Assembly: GCF_009078285.1 (NCBI RefSeq)
Contig: NZ_RQSP01000026.1
Coordinates: 1 to 37,733, forward strand
Direction: 5' to 3'
Length of the DNA: 37,733 nt
Source: Bifidobacterium jacchi
GTDB lineage: Bacteria; Actinomycetota; Actinomycetes; Actinomycetales; Bifidobacteriaceae
Shown: in pieces, positions 7,293 to 15,742 of the stretch
Layout of the letters: every line of letters begins with the position of its first letter
Position numbering within the stretch: the stretch's first letter is position 1
Translations under genes and position numbers: made by a program
Notes under the pieces: model-generated
The model's input: only the letters and a program-made list of their open reading frames with translations
What the model was told of the DNA's origin: nothing
The model's database searches: none

Positions 7293-10200
7293 TCACTCCA
7301 CGGACTTGAGCGCCGACAGCATGTCCACATCCCGCAGCCGCCGGTAGACCACCGCGCCAAGCCCTGCAAGCACTGCCGCGACCAGCGCCGCCGGTGCCGC
7401 GAATGCCAGCCATCCGAGCCCGGGATCGAACATGACCTCGTCGGGCGGCACCTCGGCGATGATGTACCGATGCAGCGCGCCGCCGAACACGTATCCGCCA
7501 AGAATGCCGAGCGCCGACAGCACGATCGTCTCGCGGTAGATGTACATGGTCGTCTCGTTCGCGTGGAAGCCGAGCACCTTGATCGTGGACAGCTCTCTGA
7601 TGCGCTCGGACACGTTGAGATTCGTCAGGTTGTACAGGATCACCACGGCGAGCAGTCCGGCCACGAGGATGAGCACCTCCATGATCTGGTTGAGCGAATC
7701 GACGATCGTCGCGACCTGGCTTTTCATCGTGGTGTTCTGCACCACGCCGCGCACGCCGTCGATGTCCATGAACGAGGCTCCCTGCTTCTCGGCGTTGGCG
7801 ATGGAGCCGTCCTTCAGCCGCACCAGATACGCGTTCGACTGGTAGTCGCGATGGAACACATGCTGGTACTCGCCGGATGTCATCACCATGAAGTGACCGA
7901 TGTACATCTCGCTGATGCCGTCCACGCGCACGGTTCGCTCCACGCCGTCCGAATCCGTGAGGCGGATCGTATCCCCGACGCCGGCATGCAGCATGGCGGC
8001 CATGCGCTCCGATATGACAGCGCCACGGTCGGTGAGTACCTGGGAATCGTGCCCGACCCGTGAGCGCAGCGTCAGATAGTCGCCGAAATTGTAGGCGTCG
8101 TCGGTCAGCAGCAGGGTGATGCTCTGCTTGTCGTTCTCCTTGCCGGCCGTGACGTTGAGCTCCTCGTACCGGATCGGCATCGATGATTCGACCGCATCCC
8201 GCTTCATAGCCTTGGCGACCTCGTCACGCTGTTCGGCGTTGTTGTCGCTGCGTTCGGCGACGATCAGATCATAATGGATGATTTCATCGAACTGACGTTC
8301 GCTGATCTGTCCGATCGAAGCCTGCACGCCCAGCCCCGCGGTCAGGAGCGCGACGGCTCCCGCCACGCCGAAGAACGTCATGAGGCCGCGCGACTTGTAT
8401 CGAAACAGGTTGCGTGCGGTGACCTTGCGCGTGAAGCTGAGTCGGTTCCAGATGAATCCGATGCGTTCGAGGACTATCTTCGATCCCTTTGCAGGCGGCT
8501 TGGGCAGCAGCAGCGCGGCTGGCCGGCTGCGCAGCTCACGCATGGCGGCAAGCAGCGCGGGCACCACGGCGCTCACCCATGCGAGCAGGAACGCGACAAG
8601 CGTGACGAGCGGATGGAACACGAGCGCGATTCGCGGCACGGAGAAGCCATCGGAGTAGGCGCCGTACACGATGAGCGGCAGCAGCGTATGCCCTGCGATC
8701 ACGCCGATCGTCGTGCCCAACGTGGACGCGGTGAAGCCGTAGAACACGAATTTCGCGCGAACATCCCGATCACTGTATCCGAGTGCCTTGAGCGTGCCCG
8801 AATTGATGCGTTCCTCATCGACCATGCGGCCCATCGTCGTGAAGGCGACGAGCGCGGCCACCAGGTAGAGGAACACGGGGAAGATCAGCGCCAGCCGCTC
8901 CACGATGTTCGCGATGATCCCATAAACCCGGTATCCTTCGGAGGTCAGTCCCTCCCGTCGATCATCGACGGAATAGGCTGGCACTTCGATCGTGTCGATC
9001 TTCTCGCGGGCGAGTTCGATGTCATGCTCGGCCTTATTGATCTTCTGTTCGGCGGTGGGCTTGGCATCATTGAACTCCTTGAGTTTCGCCTCGTATTCCT
9101 CCTCCGCCTTCTCGATGCTGCGCCGGCCTTCGATGAGCTGCGAGACGCCACCGGAGCCCGTCGAGCCCGTCGCACCCGTCGCACCGGAGACCGCCTGGCC
9201 GAGTTCGCTCTGCTTGGAGGCGAGCTGGTCGGCGGCGCTGGCCATCGCTGCGGCGTTGCGCTGGTATTCCTCGCTTGCCTTGTCGAGACCGGCCGCGCCC
9301 TCCTGCCATTGGCCAAGTGCGGTTTCGTATTGCTTCTGCTGCCGGTTGTAGCGGTCCGCCGCCGCATTGTAGTCGGCGAGCGCCCGATCATACTGGCTTT
9401 TGGCTTGATCGTAGGCGCTGCCGGCGATGCCGCTTTGCGCCCAGGCGTCGAGGATTCGGCCGGTGTTGTCGAGTACCGTTTTCGCGGATTCCAGTCCGGC
9501 GCGTGCGAGTGCGAGCTGTTTGCGCGCCTCGTCGAGCTGATCCCATGATGAGGAGAGCTGTCCGTTGCCTTCGTTGATCTGCTGCGCGCCGGCGGCGAGT
9601 CTGGTCTGGGCTGCGGTCAGCTGGGATGATGCGGAGGCGATCTGCGCGCTCGCTCCCGCCAGTTCGGCGAGGGCGCCTGATGCCTGATCGACGGCCTGCA
9701 GCTCGCCGGCGGTCATCTGGTCCTTGGATGCTTCGATCTGTTCCTTGGCATCGTCCAGCTGCGCCTGCGTGTCGGCCAGCTTCCTCTTCGCGTCGTCGAC
9801 CTGCCGCTGCGCCTTGTCGATCTGCGCGCGCCGTCCGCTGACGATCGACTCCTTCCGCTTCTTGGGCTGATCGGCGAGGCGGGCGACAAGGGTCTTCTTG
9901 TGACGCTGCACTCGGTCGCGGTATGCGTCGGTCCAATAGTCGAGCGTCTGCGTGTCGTCGAAGGTGATCCGGCCGATCATGGTCACGTCCGAGTCGAACG
10001 CGGATTCGCTTGCCACGGCGTATCCGTCAAGTTCTCCAGTGCCTGCGGTGGATTGGCCGAGGTTGACGTTGGAAAGCGCCTCGACCGAGTTCACGAATCC
10101 GACGACCGTATACGAATCGGATTCGAGGATGGTGTCGCCGGCGAGATCGGGCTGTTCGCTGATGTGCACGGTGCTGTCGATGGCGTATCGGTCGCGTTCC

Positions 10201-10709
10201 GCTGCGCTCAGTGCGATCTCGTCGGCCTTGCTCGGCAGGCGTCCCTCCACGATCTGGAACGTGGAGATGGTTTTCGGTGCGGAGTAGATGCGCAGACTAT
10301 GGTTGCTGCCGGCGATGGTCACGTCCTTGAAATAGCCGAATTCCGCGTTTTTCACGCCTTGTGTGCCTCGGATGACGTTTTCGTCGTCATCGGTGAGTCC
10401 ATAGTCGCTGACGACGGTCACGTCGGCGAGGTTGTGGCTGCGGTAGTAGTCGGTGCCGGTGATGCGCATGTTCGGTCCGGTGACGAACAGGCCGACGAGC
10501 GCGAACGAGCCGAGCGCGATGAGGCTGACGATGGAGATGAATCGTCCTTTGGATTTGCGCAGGGTCGCGCGTATGTCCTTCCACAGCATGCGCTTGCGCG
10601 GGAACGCGGCATGGCCGCGCCTGCGTCGCTTCTCGCCTGGCGCATCGGGGGTGGCGAAGTCGTCGAGTGCGCCGTCGTTGTTGATGCCATTGTTGATGCC
10701 GTCGGTCAT
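7293..10709 (-). CDS. Large FtsX/MacB-type ABC transporter permease with coiled-coil extracellular region
   Basis: 1138 residues. After a short cytoplasmic leader, TM1 lies around residues 45-65 (ISIVSLIALGSFALVGLFVT). An extracellular MacB-like domain runs to about 265. Next is a long Ala/Gln/Lys-rich heptad coiled coil, roughly 270-575, interrupted by a Gly/Ser/Thr stretch. The first FtsX core (three hydrophobic segments) spans about 596-736. A second extracellular domain and a second FtsX core (about 1000-1130) follow. Such permeases work by mechanotransmission with a cytoplasmic ATPase, exporting peptides or drugs or acting on the envelope, rather than importing solutes. The partner ATPase gene ends 4 bp upstream, so the two are one operon. 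It is probably repressed by the divergent TetR protein. Substrate unknown. Confidence 0.92.
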   Translation of the reverse strand: MTDGINNGINNDGALDDFATPDAPGEKRRRRGHAAFPRKRMLWKDIRATLRKSKGRFISIVSLIALGSFALVGLFVTGPNMRITGTDYYRSHNLADVTVVSDYGLTDDDENVIRGTQGVKNAEFGYFKDVTIAGSNHSLRIYSAPKTISTFQIVEGRLPSKADEIALSAAERDRYAIDSTVHISEQPDLAGDTILESDSYTVVGFVNSVEALSNVNLGQSTAGTGELDGYAVASESAFDSDVTMIGRITFDDTQTLDYWTDAYRDRVQRHKKTLVARLADQPKKRKESIVSGRRAQIDKAQRQVDDAKRKLADTQAQLDDAKEQIEASKDQMTAGELQAVDQASGALAELAGASAQIASASSQLTAAQTRLAAGAQQINEGNGQLSSSWDQLDEARKQLALARAGLESAKTVLDNTGRILDAWAQSGIAGSAYDQAKSQYDRALADYNAAADRYNRQQKQYETALGQWQEGAAGLDKASEEYQRNAAAMASAADQLASKQSELGQAVSGATGATGSTGSGGVSQLIEGRRSIEKAEEEYEAKLKEFNDAKPTAEQKINKAEHDIELAREKIDTIEVPAYSVDDRREGLTSEGYRVYGIIANIVERLALIFPVFLYLVAALVAFTTMGRMVDEERINSGTLKALGYSDRDVRAKFVFYGFTASTLGTTIGVIAGHTLLPLIVYGAYSDGFSVPRIALVFHPLVTLVAFLLAWVSAVVPALLAAMRELRSRPAALLLPKPPAKGSKIVLERIGFIWNRLSFTRKVTARNLFRYKSRGLMTFFGVAGAVALLTAGLGVQASIGQISERQFDEIIHYDLIVAERSDNNAEQRDEVAKAMKRDAVESSMPIRYEELNVTAGKENDKQSITLLLTDDAYNFGDYLTLRSRVGHDSQVLTDRGAVISERMAAMLHAGVGDTIRLTDSDGVERTVRVDGISEMYIGHFMVMTSGEYQHVFHRDYQSNAYLVRLKDGSIANAEKQGASFMDIDGVRGVVQNTTMKSQVATIVDSLNQIMEVLILVAGLLAVVILYNLTNLNVSERIRELSTIKVLGFHANETTMYIYRETIVLSALGILGGYVFGGALHRYIIAEVPPDEVMFDPGLGWLAFAAPAALVAAVLAGLGAVVYRRLRDVDMLSALKSVE

Positions 10710-10713
10710 GCGT

Positions 10714-11415
10714 TCACCACTCCAGATCCTTGATGCTCATCGGATGCGCGTTGGTTTCGATGGATTTGACGCGCGCGTCGTGCATGTGGATGACGCGGTC
10801 GGCGATGGGCGCTATCGCGGAGTTATGGGTGACGATCACCACGGTCGCACCCTTCTGCCGACTCTGATCCTGCAGGATCTGGAGCACCTGCTTGCCCGTG
10901 TTGTAGTCGAGCGCGCCGGTCGGTTCGTCGCACAGCAGGATCTTGGGGTTCTTGGCCACCGCTCGTGCGATGGCGACGCGCTGCTGCTCGCCGCCCGACA
11001 GCTGCGCCGGGAAGTTGTCGATGCGATCCTTGAGACCGACATCGATGAGGGCCTTGACCGGATCCTGCGCGTTGCGCACGATCTCGGAGGCGAGCTCCAC
11101 GTTCTCCTTTGCGGTGAGGTTGGCGACCAGATTGTAGAACTGGAACACGAATCCGATGTCGGTTCGCCGATAGTCGGTCAGCTGGCGTGCGGTGTAGTTC
11201 GAGATGTCGTTGCCGTCGACGATCACCTTGCCTTCCGAGTTGGTGTCCATGCCGCCGAGAATGTTGAGCACCGTCGATTTTCCGGCGCCGGACGAGCCGA
11301 GGATGATCGCCAGTTCGCCCTTGTCGATGCCGAAGCTCACGTCGTTGTTGGCGACGATGGTGGTGTCGCCCATGTGGTACCGCTTGTAGCTGTGGATCAT
11401 TTCGATGTATGCCAT
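10714..11415 (-). CDS. ABC transporter ATP-binding protein (MacB/LolD type)
   Basis: 233 residues, with Walker [10 protein letters not shown] (40-48), Q-loop FVFQFYN, signature LSGGEQQR (139-146), Walker B with DEPTGALD (163-170) and switch histidine H197. It powers the FtsX-type permease encoded 4 bp downstream. The frame is open further upstream, but the ATG at 11415 ([13 protein letters not shown]) is preferred. It has AAGGAGA upstream and aligns with the usual N-terminus of the family. A longer start would read through the promoter and operator. A TTGACT-N18-TAAGAT promoter (11552-11523) with an operator candidate behind it (11489-11510) points to repression by the divergent TetR protein. 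Confidence 0.95.
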   Translation of the reverse strand: MAYIEMIHSYKRYHMGDTTIVANNDVSFGIDKGELAIILGSSGAGKSTVLNILGGMDTNSEGKVIVDGNDISNYTARQLTDYRRTDIGFVFQFYNLVANLTAKENVELASEIVRNAQDPVKALIDVGLKDRIDNFPAQLSGGEQQRVAIARAVAKNPKILLCDEPTGALDYNTGKQVLQILQDQSRQKGATVVIVTHNSAIAPIADRVIHMHDARVKSIETNAHPMSIKDLEW

Positions 11416-11488
11416 CGACTCATCGTCTCCTTGAGTGTCATCGTGATTGTTCTCTTGAAGCACATTGGTGAAGCCAGATATCAGGTTC

Positions 11489-11510
11489 ACTAAATAAACA
11501 ACACGTTGAT
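11489..11510. promoter_or_regulatory. Operator candidate 1 (exporter side)
   Basis: Contains ACAACACGTTGAT (11498-11510), with a CAAC-N2-GTTG dyad, preceded by ACTAAAT. The same 22-bp arrangement recurs at 11614-11635 with only the two bases between the blocks differing. It lies just downstream of the -10 element of the ABC operon, where a bound repressor would block transcription. Confidence 0.65.
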
Positions 11511-11522
11511 TTAACAGAACCG

Positions 11523-11552
11523 ATCTTAGATAGCCACAAAAACACAAGTCAA
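11523..11552 (-). promoter_or_regulatory. Promoter of the ABC exporter operon
   Basis: On the minus strand TTGACT (11552-11547) and TAAGAT (11528-11523) are separated by 18 bp. Transcription would start near 11515, about 100 bases before the ATPase ATG, running straight into operator candidate 1. Confidence 0.6.
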
Positions 11553-11571
11553 TCAACAGTTTTCCGCCGAC

Positions 11572-11586
11572 TGTCCAGATTGGACA
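11572..11586. promoter_or_regulatory. Short palindrome TGTCCA-GAT-TGGACA
   Basis: Perfect 6+6 bp inverted repeat with a 3-bp spacer in the middle of the exporter/TetR divergent region. Its right arm could double as the -35 element (TGGACA) of the TetR gene. It differs from the CAAC-N2-GTTG sites, so a second regulator is possible. Confidence 0.4.
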
Positions 11587-11611
11587 ACTCTTGAAAAACT
11601 GTCGTTATAAT
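11581..11611 (+). promoter_or_regulatory. Promoter of the TetR regulator gene
   Basis: A perfect TATAAT stands at 11606-11611. The best -35 candidate is TGGACA at 11581-11586, with a long 19-bp spacer. Operator candidate 2 begins three bases after the -10 element, which fits autorepression. Confidence 0.55.
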
Positions 11612-11613
11612 AG

Positions 11614-11635
11614 ACTAAATCGACAACACGTTGAT
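11614..11635. promoter_or_regulatory. Operator candidate 2 (regulator side)
   Basis: Second copy of the 22-bp element: ACTAAAT, two variable bases, then ACAACACGTTGAT (11623-11635). The core lies 12 bp past the TetR-gene -10; operator 1's core lies 13 bp past the exporter -10. The mirror-like placement supports one regulator controlling both promoters. Confidence 0.65.
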
Positions 11636-11692
11636 ACTATGATGTGATCATCGGCAATACAGCCACACGCATGGGCACCCGGAGGAACAGCA

Positions 11693-12412
11693 ATGCCATC
11701 CGCAACAGTTTCGACACAGACCGCATCGGCGGCACGGGCGACACAGGCAAGGCAGGCAGCACAGGCGACGAAACCATCGACCGCACCGGCCAGGCGCAAC
11801 ACGAAGACGAAGGCGAAGATCAAGGCCGCGTTCACCTCGTTGGTCGCCTCGAAGGGCTTCGACGCCCTCACCGTAAGCGACATCGCCCGCGAAGCCGACA
11901 TCAACCGCGGCACCTTCTACATGCACTACGTCGACAAATTCGACCTTCGCCAGCAGCTCATCGACGATGCCATCGACGATCTCACGGAGATTCTCGTCGA
12001 CTCGTCGAACGATGACCAGCCGCGAGCGGCTCGTCATTCGGGTTCTGACGCCCACGGTCGCTCCATCTGCGATGCGTTCCAGACGCGCTCCATCGCCAGG
12101 GCCCTGCACTACGTGAAGGACGACTTCGCCTTTTTCAACGCGGTCAGCCGATCCGGCACCGATATGCAGATGTACGATCGCATCAAGGACGTGCTCAAAC
12201 GCCTCATCGTCATGCAGGCGAACCGGTTCGGCGCAACGCCGCAGACCACCTACAACGGCATCCCCGCCGACTATGCGATGGAGATTCTGGTCTCGGCGGT
12301 CTCCTCGATCATCTGGCTGTGGATTCGCCGCGGCTGCAAGGAGTCGCCGGAGGAGATCTGCATGATCATCGAAATCAACAAGACCACCGCGCCGATCAAC
12401 GTCCTGTGGTGA
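11693..12412 (+). CDS. TetR/AcrR-family transcriptional repressor
   Basis: 239 residues. A Thr/Ala/Gln-rich N-terminal extension (1-35) precedes the TetR DNA-binding domain: the region from KIKAAFTSLVASKGFDALTV through IAREADINRGTFYMHYVDKF, about residues 40-80, is a classic three-helix TetR head. The rest is a helical ligand-binding and dimerisation domain with no recognisable ligand signature. The ATG at 11693 has GGAGG seven bases upstream. It is divergent from the ABC exporter operon, and two matching operator candidates sit behind both promoters. The usual logic would be that an exported compound binds the repressor and turns on the exporter. That logic is inferred from family behaviour. 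Confidence 0.93.
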   Translation: MPSATVSTQTASAARATQARQAAQATKPSTAPARRNTKTKAKIKAAFTSLVASKGFDALTVSDIAREADINRGTFYMHYVDKFDLRQQLIDDAIDDLTEILVDSSNDDQPRAARHSGSDAHGRSICDAFQTRSIARALHYVKDDFAFFNAVSRSGTDMQMYDRIKDVLKRLIVMQANRFGATPQTTYNGIPADYAMEILVSAVSSIIWLWIRRGCKESPEEICMIIEINKTTAPINVLW

Positions 12413-12483
12413 CAACCGATGCGCCGAACCACGCCTGTAAGGCACGACTGACGCGTCGGTAACGAATCACGCGTCGGCATACC

Positions 12484-12502
12484 GCGGGTCACACCTCGGT
12501 CA
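12484..12502. repeat. Interspersed 19-bp repeat, copy 1
   Basis: GCGGGTCACACCTCGGTCA is identical to 21062-21080. Similarity extends leftwards into GTCGGCA-type sequence in both places (12453-12483 and 21034-21061). It lies in the 270-bp gene-free stretch between the TetR gene and hsdR. This looks like a small dispersed intergenic repeat family. Confidence 0.6.
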
Positions 12503-12682
12503 CCGCGGGCGCAACAAGACAGCGAAGGGCACCGCGCAGGCGCCGCTGCCCGGCCTGCAGCCGATGTCGAGCATGCGCGCGACCATACCGCCGCCGGCCG
12601 GTTCGCCGGCATGGCTTCATCGTTTGCATCGCCGGTCGATTATTATGGATACGGTCACGGTAGACGATGAGGGGGTAGGACG

Positions 12683-15600
12683 ATGCACAGACCCGAAGAC
12701 AAGTATGTGAAGGTTCCCGCACTGGCGCACGCCACTAGGCTAGGATGGCATTACCACTCCATTCGGACAGACGAGTCAGGAACCGATTACGATCCCGACA
12801 CCAACATCTTCTACCGTCCGTTCACCGAAGCCATGAGCCGTCTGAACCCCGACATGCCGTGCGACGACGAGAAGGTCCGCTTCCTCATCCGCAAAATCGG
12901 CGTGACGCTCGCCGCACAGGATCTGGGCCGCGCGTTCCACGGCATGCTCATCAACGGCTTGGACGGATACCGTCTCATCGATTTCGACAATTCCGAGCGC
13001 AACGACTTCACCGTCGTCACCGAACTCACCTATGCGAACGGCGATGACAATTTCCGGCCGGACATCGTGTTCCTGGTCAACGGCATGCCGTTATGCTTCA
13101 TGGAGGCCAAACGCATCGGCAACCGCAACGGCGTGCTCGCCGAACGCGAACGCATGCGCGCTCGGTTCTCCAACACCGTGTTCCGCAGATTCGCCAACAT
13201 CACCCAGATCATGGCATTCAGCAACAACGAACCGTACGACGATACCGAACGCGAACCGGTGCAGGGATCGTTCTACGCGACGAGCGCATATGGCAACGTG
13301 AAAATGAACCGTTTCCGCGAGGAGCCGGAAAGTCGGCGCCGTCTGCTGGACGGCATCGCGCCGCGCGACGAGAACACCGAGAAGTCCATCCTCCAGGACA
13401 ACAGTCTCATCGCACTGTGGGCGACGCCGGAATGGGAGGAATCCATGCTGCCGGAGAATCCGGCGAACTCGATCATCACCTCGCTGTTCTCCCATGAACG
13501 TCTTCTGTTCCTGCTGCGATACGTTTTGTGCTACAAGGAGTATACAAACGATGACGGCATCCGCGTGATCGAAAAGCACATCATGCGCTACCCGCAGTTC
13601 TTCGCCTCGAAGGCGGTGCGCCGCACGCTCGACAACGGCGTGCAGCAGGGCGTGATCTGGCATACGCAAGGCAGCGGGAAAACCGAGCTGGCGTTCCTGC
13701 TCACCCGATATCTGCGCGACTACTACCAGCGTCGGAACCATGTGCTGCACACGTTCTTCATCGTGGATCGGCTCGACTTGGCGGATCAGGCGACGGACGA
13801 GTTCACCGCCCGAGGTGCCCATGTGCTTCGTGTCGAATCGAGGGCCAAATTCGTGGAGCTGCTGCGCAAGCCGTCCGAATGGGCCGCAGCGCAGCAAACA
13901 GATGCTTCATCCGGTGTGACGATTGCGGTGGTGAACATCCAGAAATTCAGCGATGACGCCACCGGCATCCAAGCCGAATACGGGTTGAACGAGCAGCGAC
14001 TGTTCTTCATCGATGAGGCGCACCGCGAATACAAGCCGGGCAAAAGCTTCCTGTCCGCTCTGTTCAATGCGGACCGGAGCGCCGTGCGCATCGCGTTGAC
14101 CGGCACCCCGCTCATCCGGCAGAAGGGAGGCGCGGACACCAAACAGGTGTTCGGCGATTACATCCACACGTATTTCTACGACCGTTCCATCGCGGACGGC
14201 TATACGCTCCGCCTGCTGCGCGAGGACATCAGACCGCAGTTCCGCGTGAAGATGCGCAAGATCATGGAACAGTTGGAGGAGGTCGACAAGCTCACTTCGG
14301 TCGACGAGGTGTGCGAGCACCCGCATTTCGTGGACCCGTTGACGGAGTACATCGTGGACGACCTCATCCAATCCCGCATCGCGCTGGGCAGGGAGAACGA
14401 AGGCATCGGGGCGATGGTCGTGGCCCGCACATCCCAGCAGGCGAGGAACATCTTCGATGCTCTGCAGAAGTACGACACGGACATCTCCTCCGCTTTGGTG
14501 CTGTATGACGAGGGGACCAAAAAAGATCGTCGTGAAATCCAGCGTAGATTCAAACGAGGCGAGATCGACATTCTGGTGGTATACAACATGCTGCTCACCG
14601 GCTTCGATGCACCGCGCCTGAAGAAGATGTATCTGTGTCGCGCTCTGGATGCGCACAACCTGCTGCAGGCCCTCACCCGCGTGAACCGTCCGTACAAGAA
14701 GATGGATCACGGTTTCGTGGTCGACTTCGTGGACATCTCCAAACAGTTCGACAAGACGAACAGGGATTATCTCGCCGAGCTCAACAACGAGTTCGGCGAC
14801 GAAACCGACCGCTACGCCAGCATGTTCGAGAATCCGGAAACCATCAAAACCGATCTCGAAGACATCAAGAACACATTGTGGGAATACAGCACCAACAATC
14901 AGCTCGTCTTCTCAAAGGAACTCGAGTCGCGGGACGAGGACGAACTGTACAAGCTCCGCAGAGCGCTCGAACACTATAAGGAACTGCGCAATCTGGCCAC
15001 GCTCTACGGTCATGACGAGCTGCAGGATCGTTTCGACATCGGGAACTTCCAACAGCTGATCAATGAGGTGAACCTGCGCATCAGCCGCATCAACCTGAAC
15101 AAGACGTTGGCTGCGGAACGGCTTTCCACGGGTGCGCTCAACCGACTGATGGAGAATCTCGAATTCGAGTTCGTAAAACAGGGAACGCAGGAACTCACCG
15201 TGGCGGACAAGCTGAAGAACGCGATGCGCACGGCATGCGACACGTTCAACGGCAACCGGGATCCCAAGGATCCGAAGTTCGTGAACCTCATGGAGGAACT
15301 GGGCAAGAAGCTGCGCAGAGCGAACATGGAGGAGACGAAACTCACCACCGACGAGATGACCGACCTGATCGACGAGCTCGAGGAACTGAAACGGCAGGCC
15401 GACGAAATCAACCGCAGAAACGATATGCTCGCCAACAAATACGACGGCGACGAGAAGTACATGCGCATCCACAAGGAGATGATGGCCGACAGCGACCCGG
15501 TGGCCGACAGCGACCGTCAGCTGTTCGGCATCCTGTCCACAGCCAAGAAGACGATCGACGCCATGGTGGGAAGGAACGCGGCCACGCTCGACCAGCCGGC

Positions 15601-15742
15601 GGTGTTCAAACGCAGCCTCGGCCCGAAAGTGATCCAAGCCTTCAAGGACAATGACACGTCGTATTCGCCCACGCAACTCACCACGACCATCGGCCGCATC
15701 TACAATGAGTACTCCGACGAAAGGAAGAACCACCTCGGATGA
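12683..15742 (+). CDS. hsdR: Type I restriction enzyme, restriction/translocase subunit HsdR
   Basis: 1019 residues, normal length. In the R2M2S complex it translocates unmodified DNA with ATP and cuts at a distance. The N-terminal PD-(D/E)XK nuclease is visible as D127 and EAK (141-143). Motor motifs: Walker A TQGSGKT (328-334), DEAH (444-447), TGTP (473-476) and a late QALTRVNRPYK, which is helicase motif VI. The C-terminal third is helical and charged and should dock on the methyltransferase. The start at 12683 (MHRPEDKYVKV) follows a GGGGGTAGGACG-like ribosome-binding site. It overlaps hsdM by 4 bp (ATGA), indicating translational coupling. Confidence 0.96.
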   Translation: MHRPEDKYVKVPALAHATRLGWHYHSIRTDESGTDYDPDTNIFYRPFTEAMSRLNPDMPCDDEKVRFLIRKIGVTLAAQDLGRAFHGMLINGLDGYRLIDFDNSERNDFTVVTELTYANGDDNFRPDIVFLVNGMPLCFMEAKRIGNRNGVLAERERMRARFSNTVFRRFANITQIMAFSNNEPYDDTEREPVQGSFYATSAYGNVKMNRFREEPESRRRLLDGIAPRDENTEKSILQDNSLIALWATPEWEESMLPENPANSIITSLFSHERLLFLLRYVLCYKEYTNDDGIRVIEKHIMRYPQFFASKAVRRTLDNGVQQGVIWHTQGSGKTELAFLLTRYLRDYYQRRNHVLHTFFIVDRLDLADQATDEFTARGAHVLRVESRAKFVELLRKPSEWAAAQQTDASSGVTIAVVNIQKFSDDATGIQAEYGLNEQRLFFIDEAHREYKPGKSFLSALFNADRSAVRIALTGTPLIRQKGGADTKQVFGDYIHTYFYDRSIADGYTLRLLREDIRPQFRVKMRKIMEQLEEVDKLTSVDEVCEHPHFVDPLTEYIVDDLIQSRIALGRENEGIGAMVVARTSQQARNIFDALQKYDTDISSALVLYDEGTKKDRREIQRRFKRGEIDILVVYNMLLTGFDAPRLKKMYLCRALDAHNLLQALTRVNRPYKKMDHGFVVDFVDISKQFDKTNRDYLAELNNEFGDETDRYASMFENPETIKTDLEDIKNTLWEYSTNNQLVFSKELESRDEDELYKLRRALEHYKELRNLATLYGHDELQDRFDIGNFQQLINEVNLRISRINLNKTLAAERLSTGALNRLMENLEFEFVKQGTQELTVADKLKNAMRTACDTFNGNRDPKDPKFVNLMEELGKKLRRANMEETKLTTDEMTDLIDELEELKRQADEINRRNDMLANKYDGDEKYMRIHKEMMADSDPVADSDRQLFGILSTAKKTIDAMVGRNAATLDQPAVFKRSLGPKVIQAFKDNDTSYSPTQLTTTIGRIYNEYSDERKNHLG

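Noticed and set aside
12489..12722. Small minus-strand frame between the TetR gene and hsdR
   Set aside because: It overlaps the hsdR start, has no ribosome-binding site and no recognised similarity.
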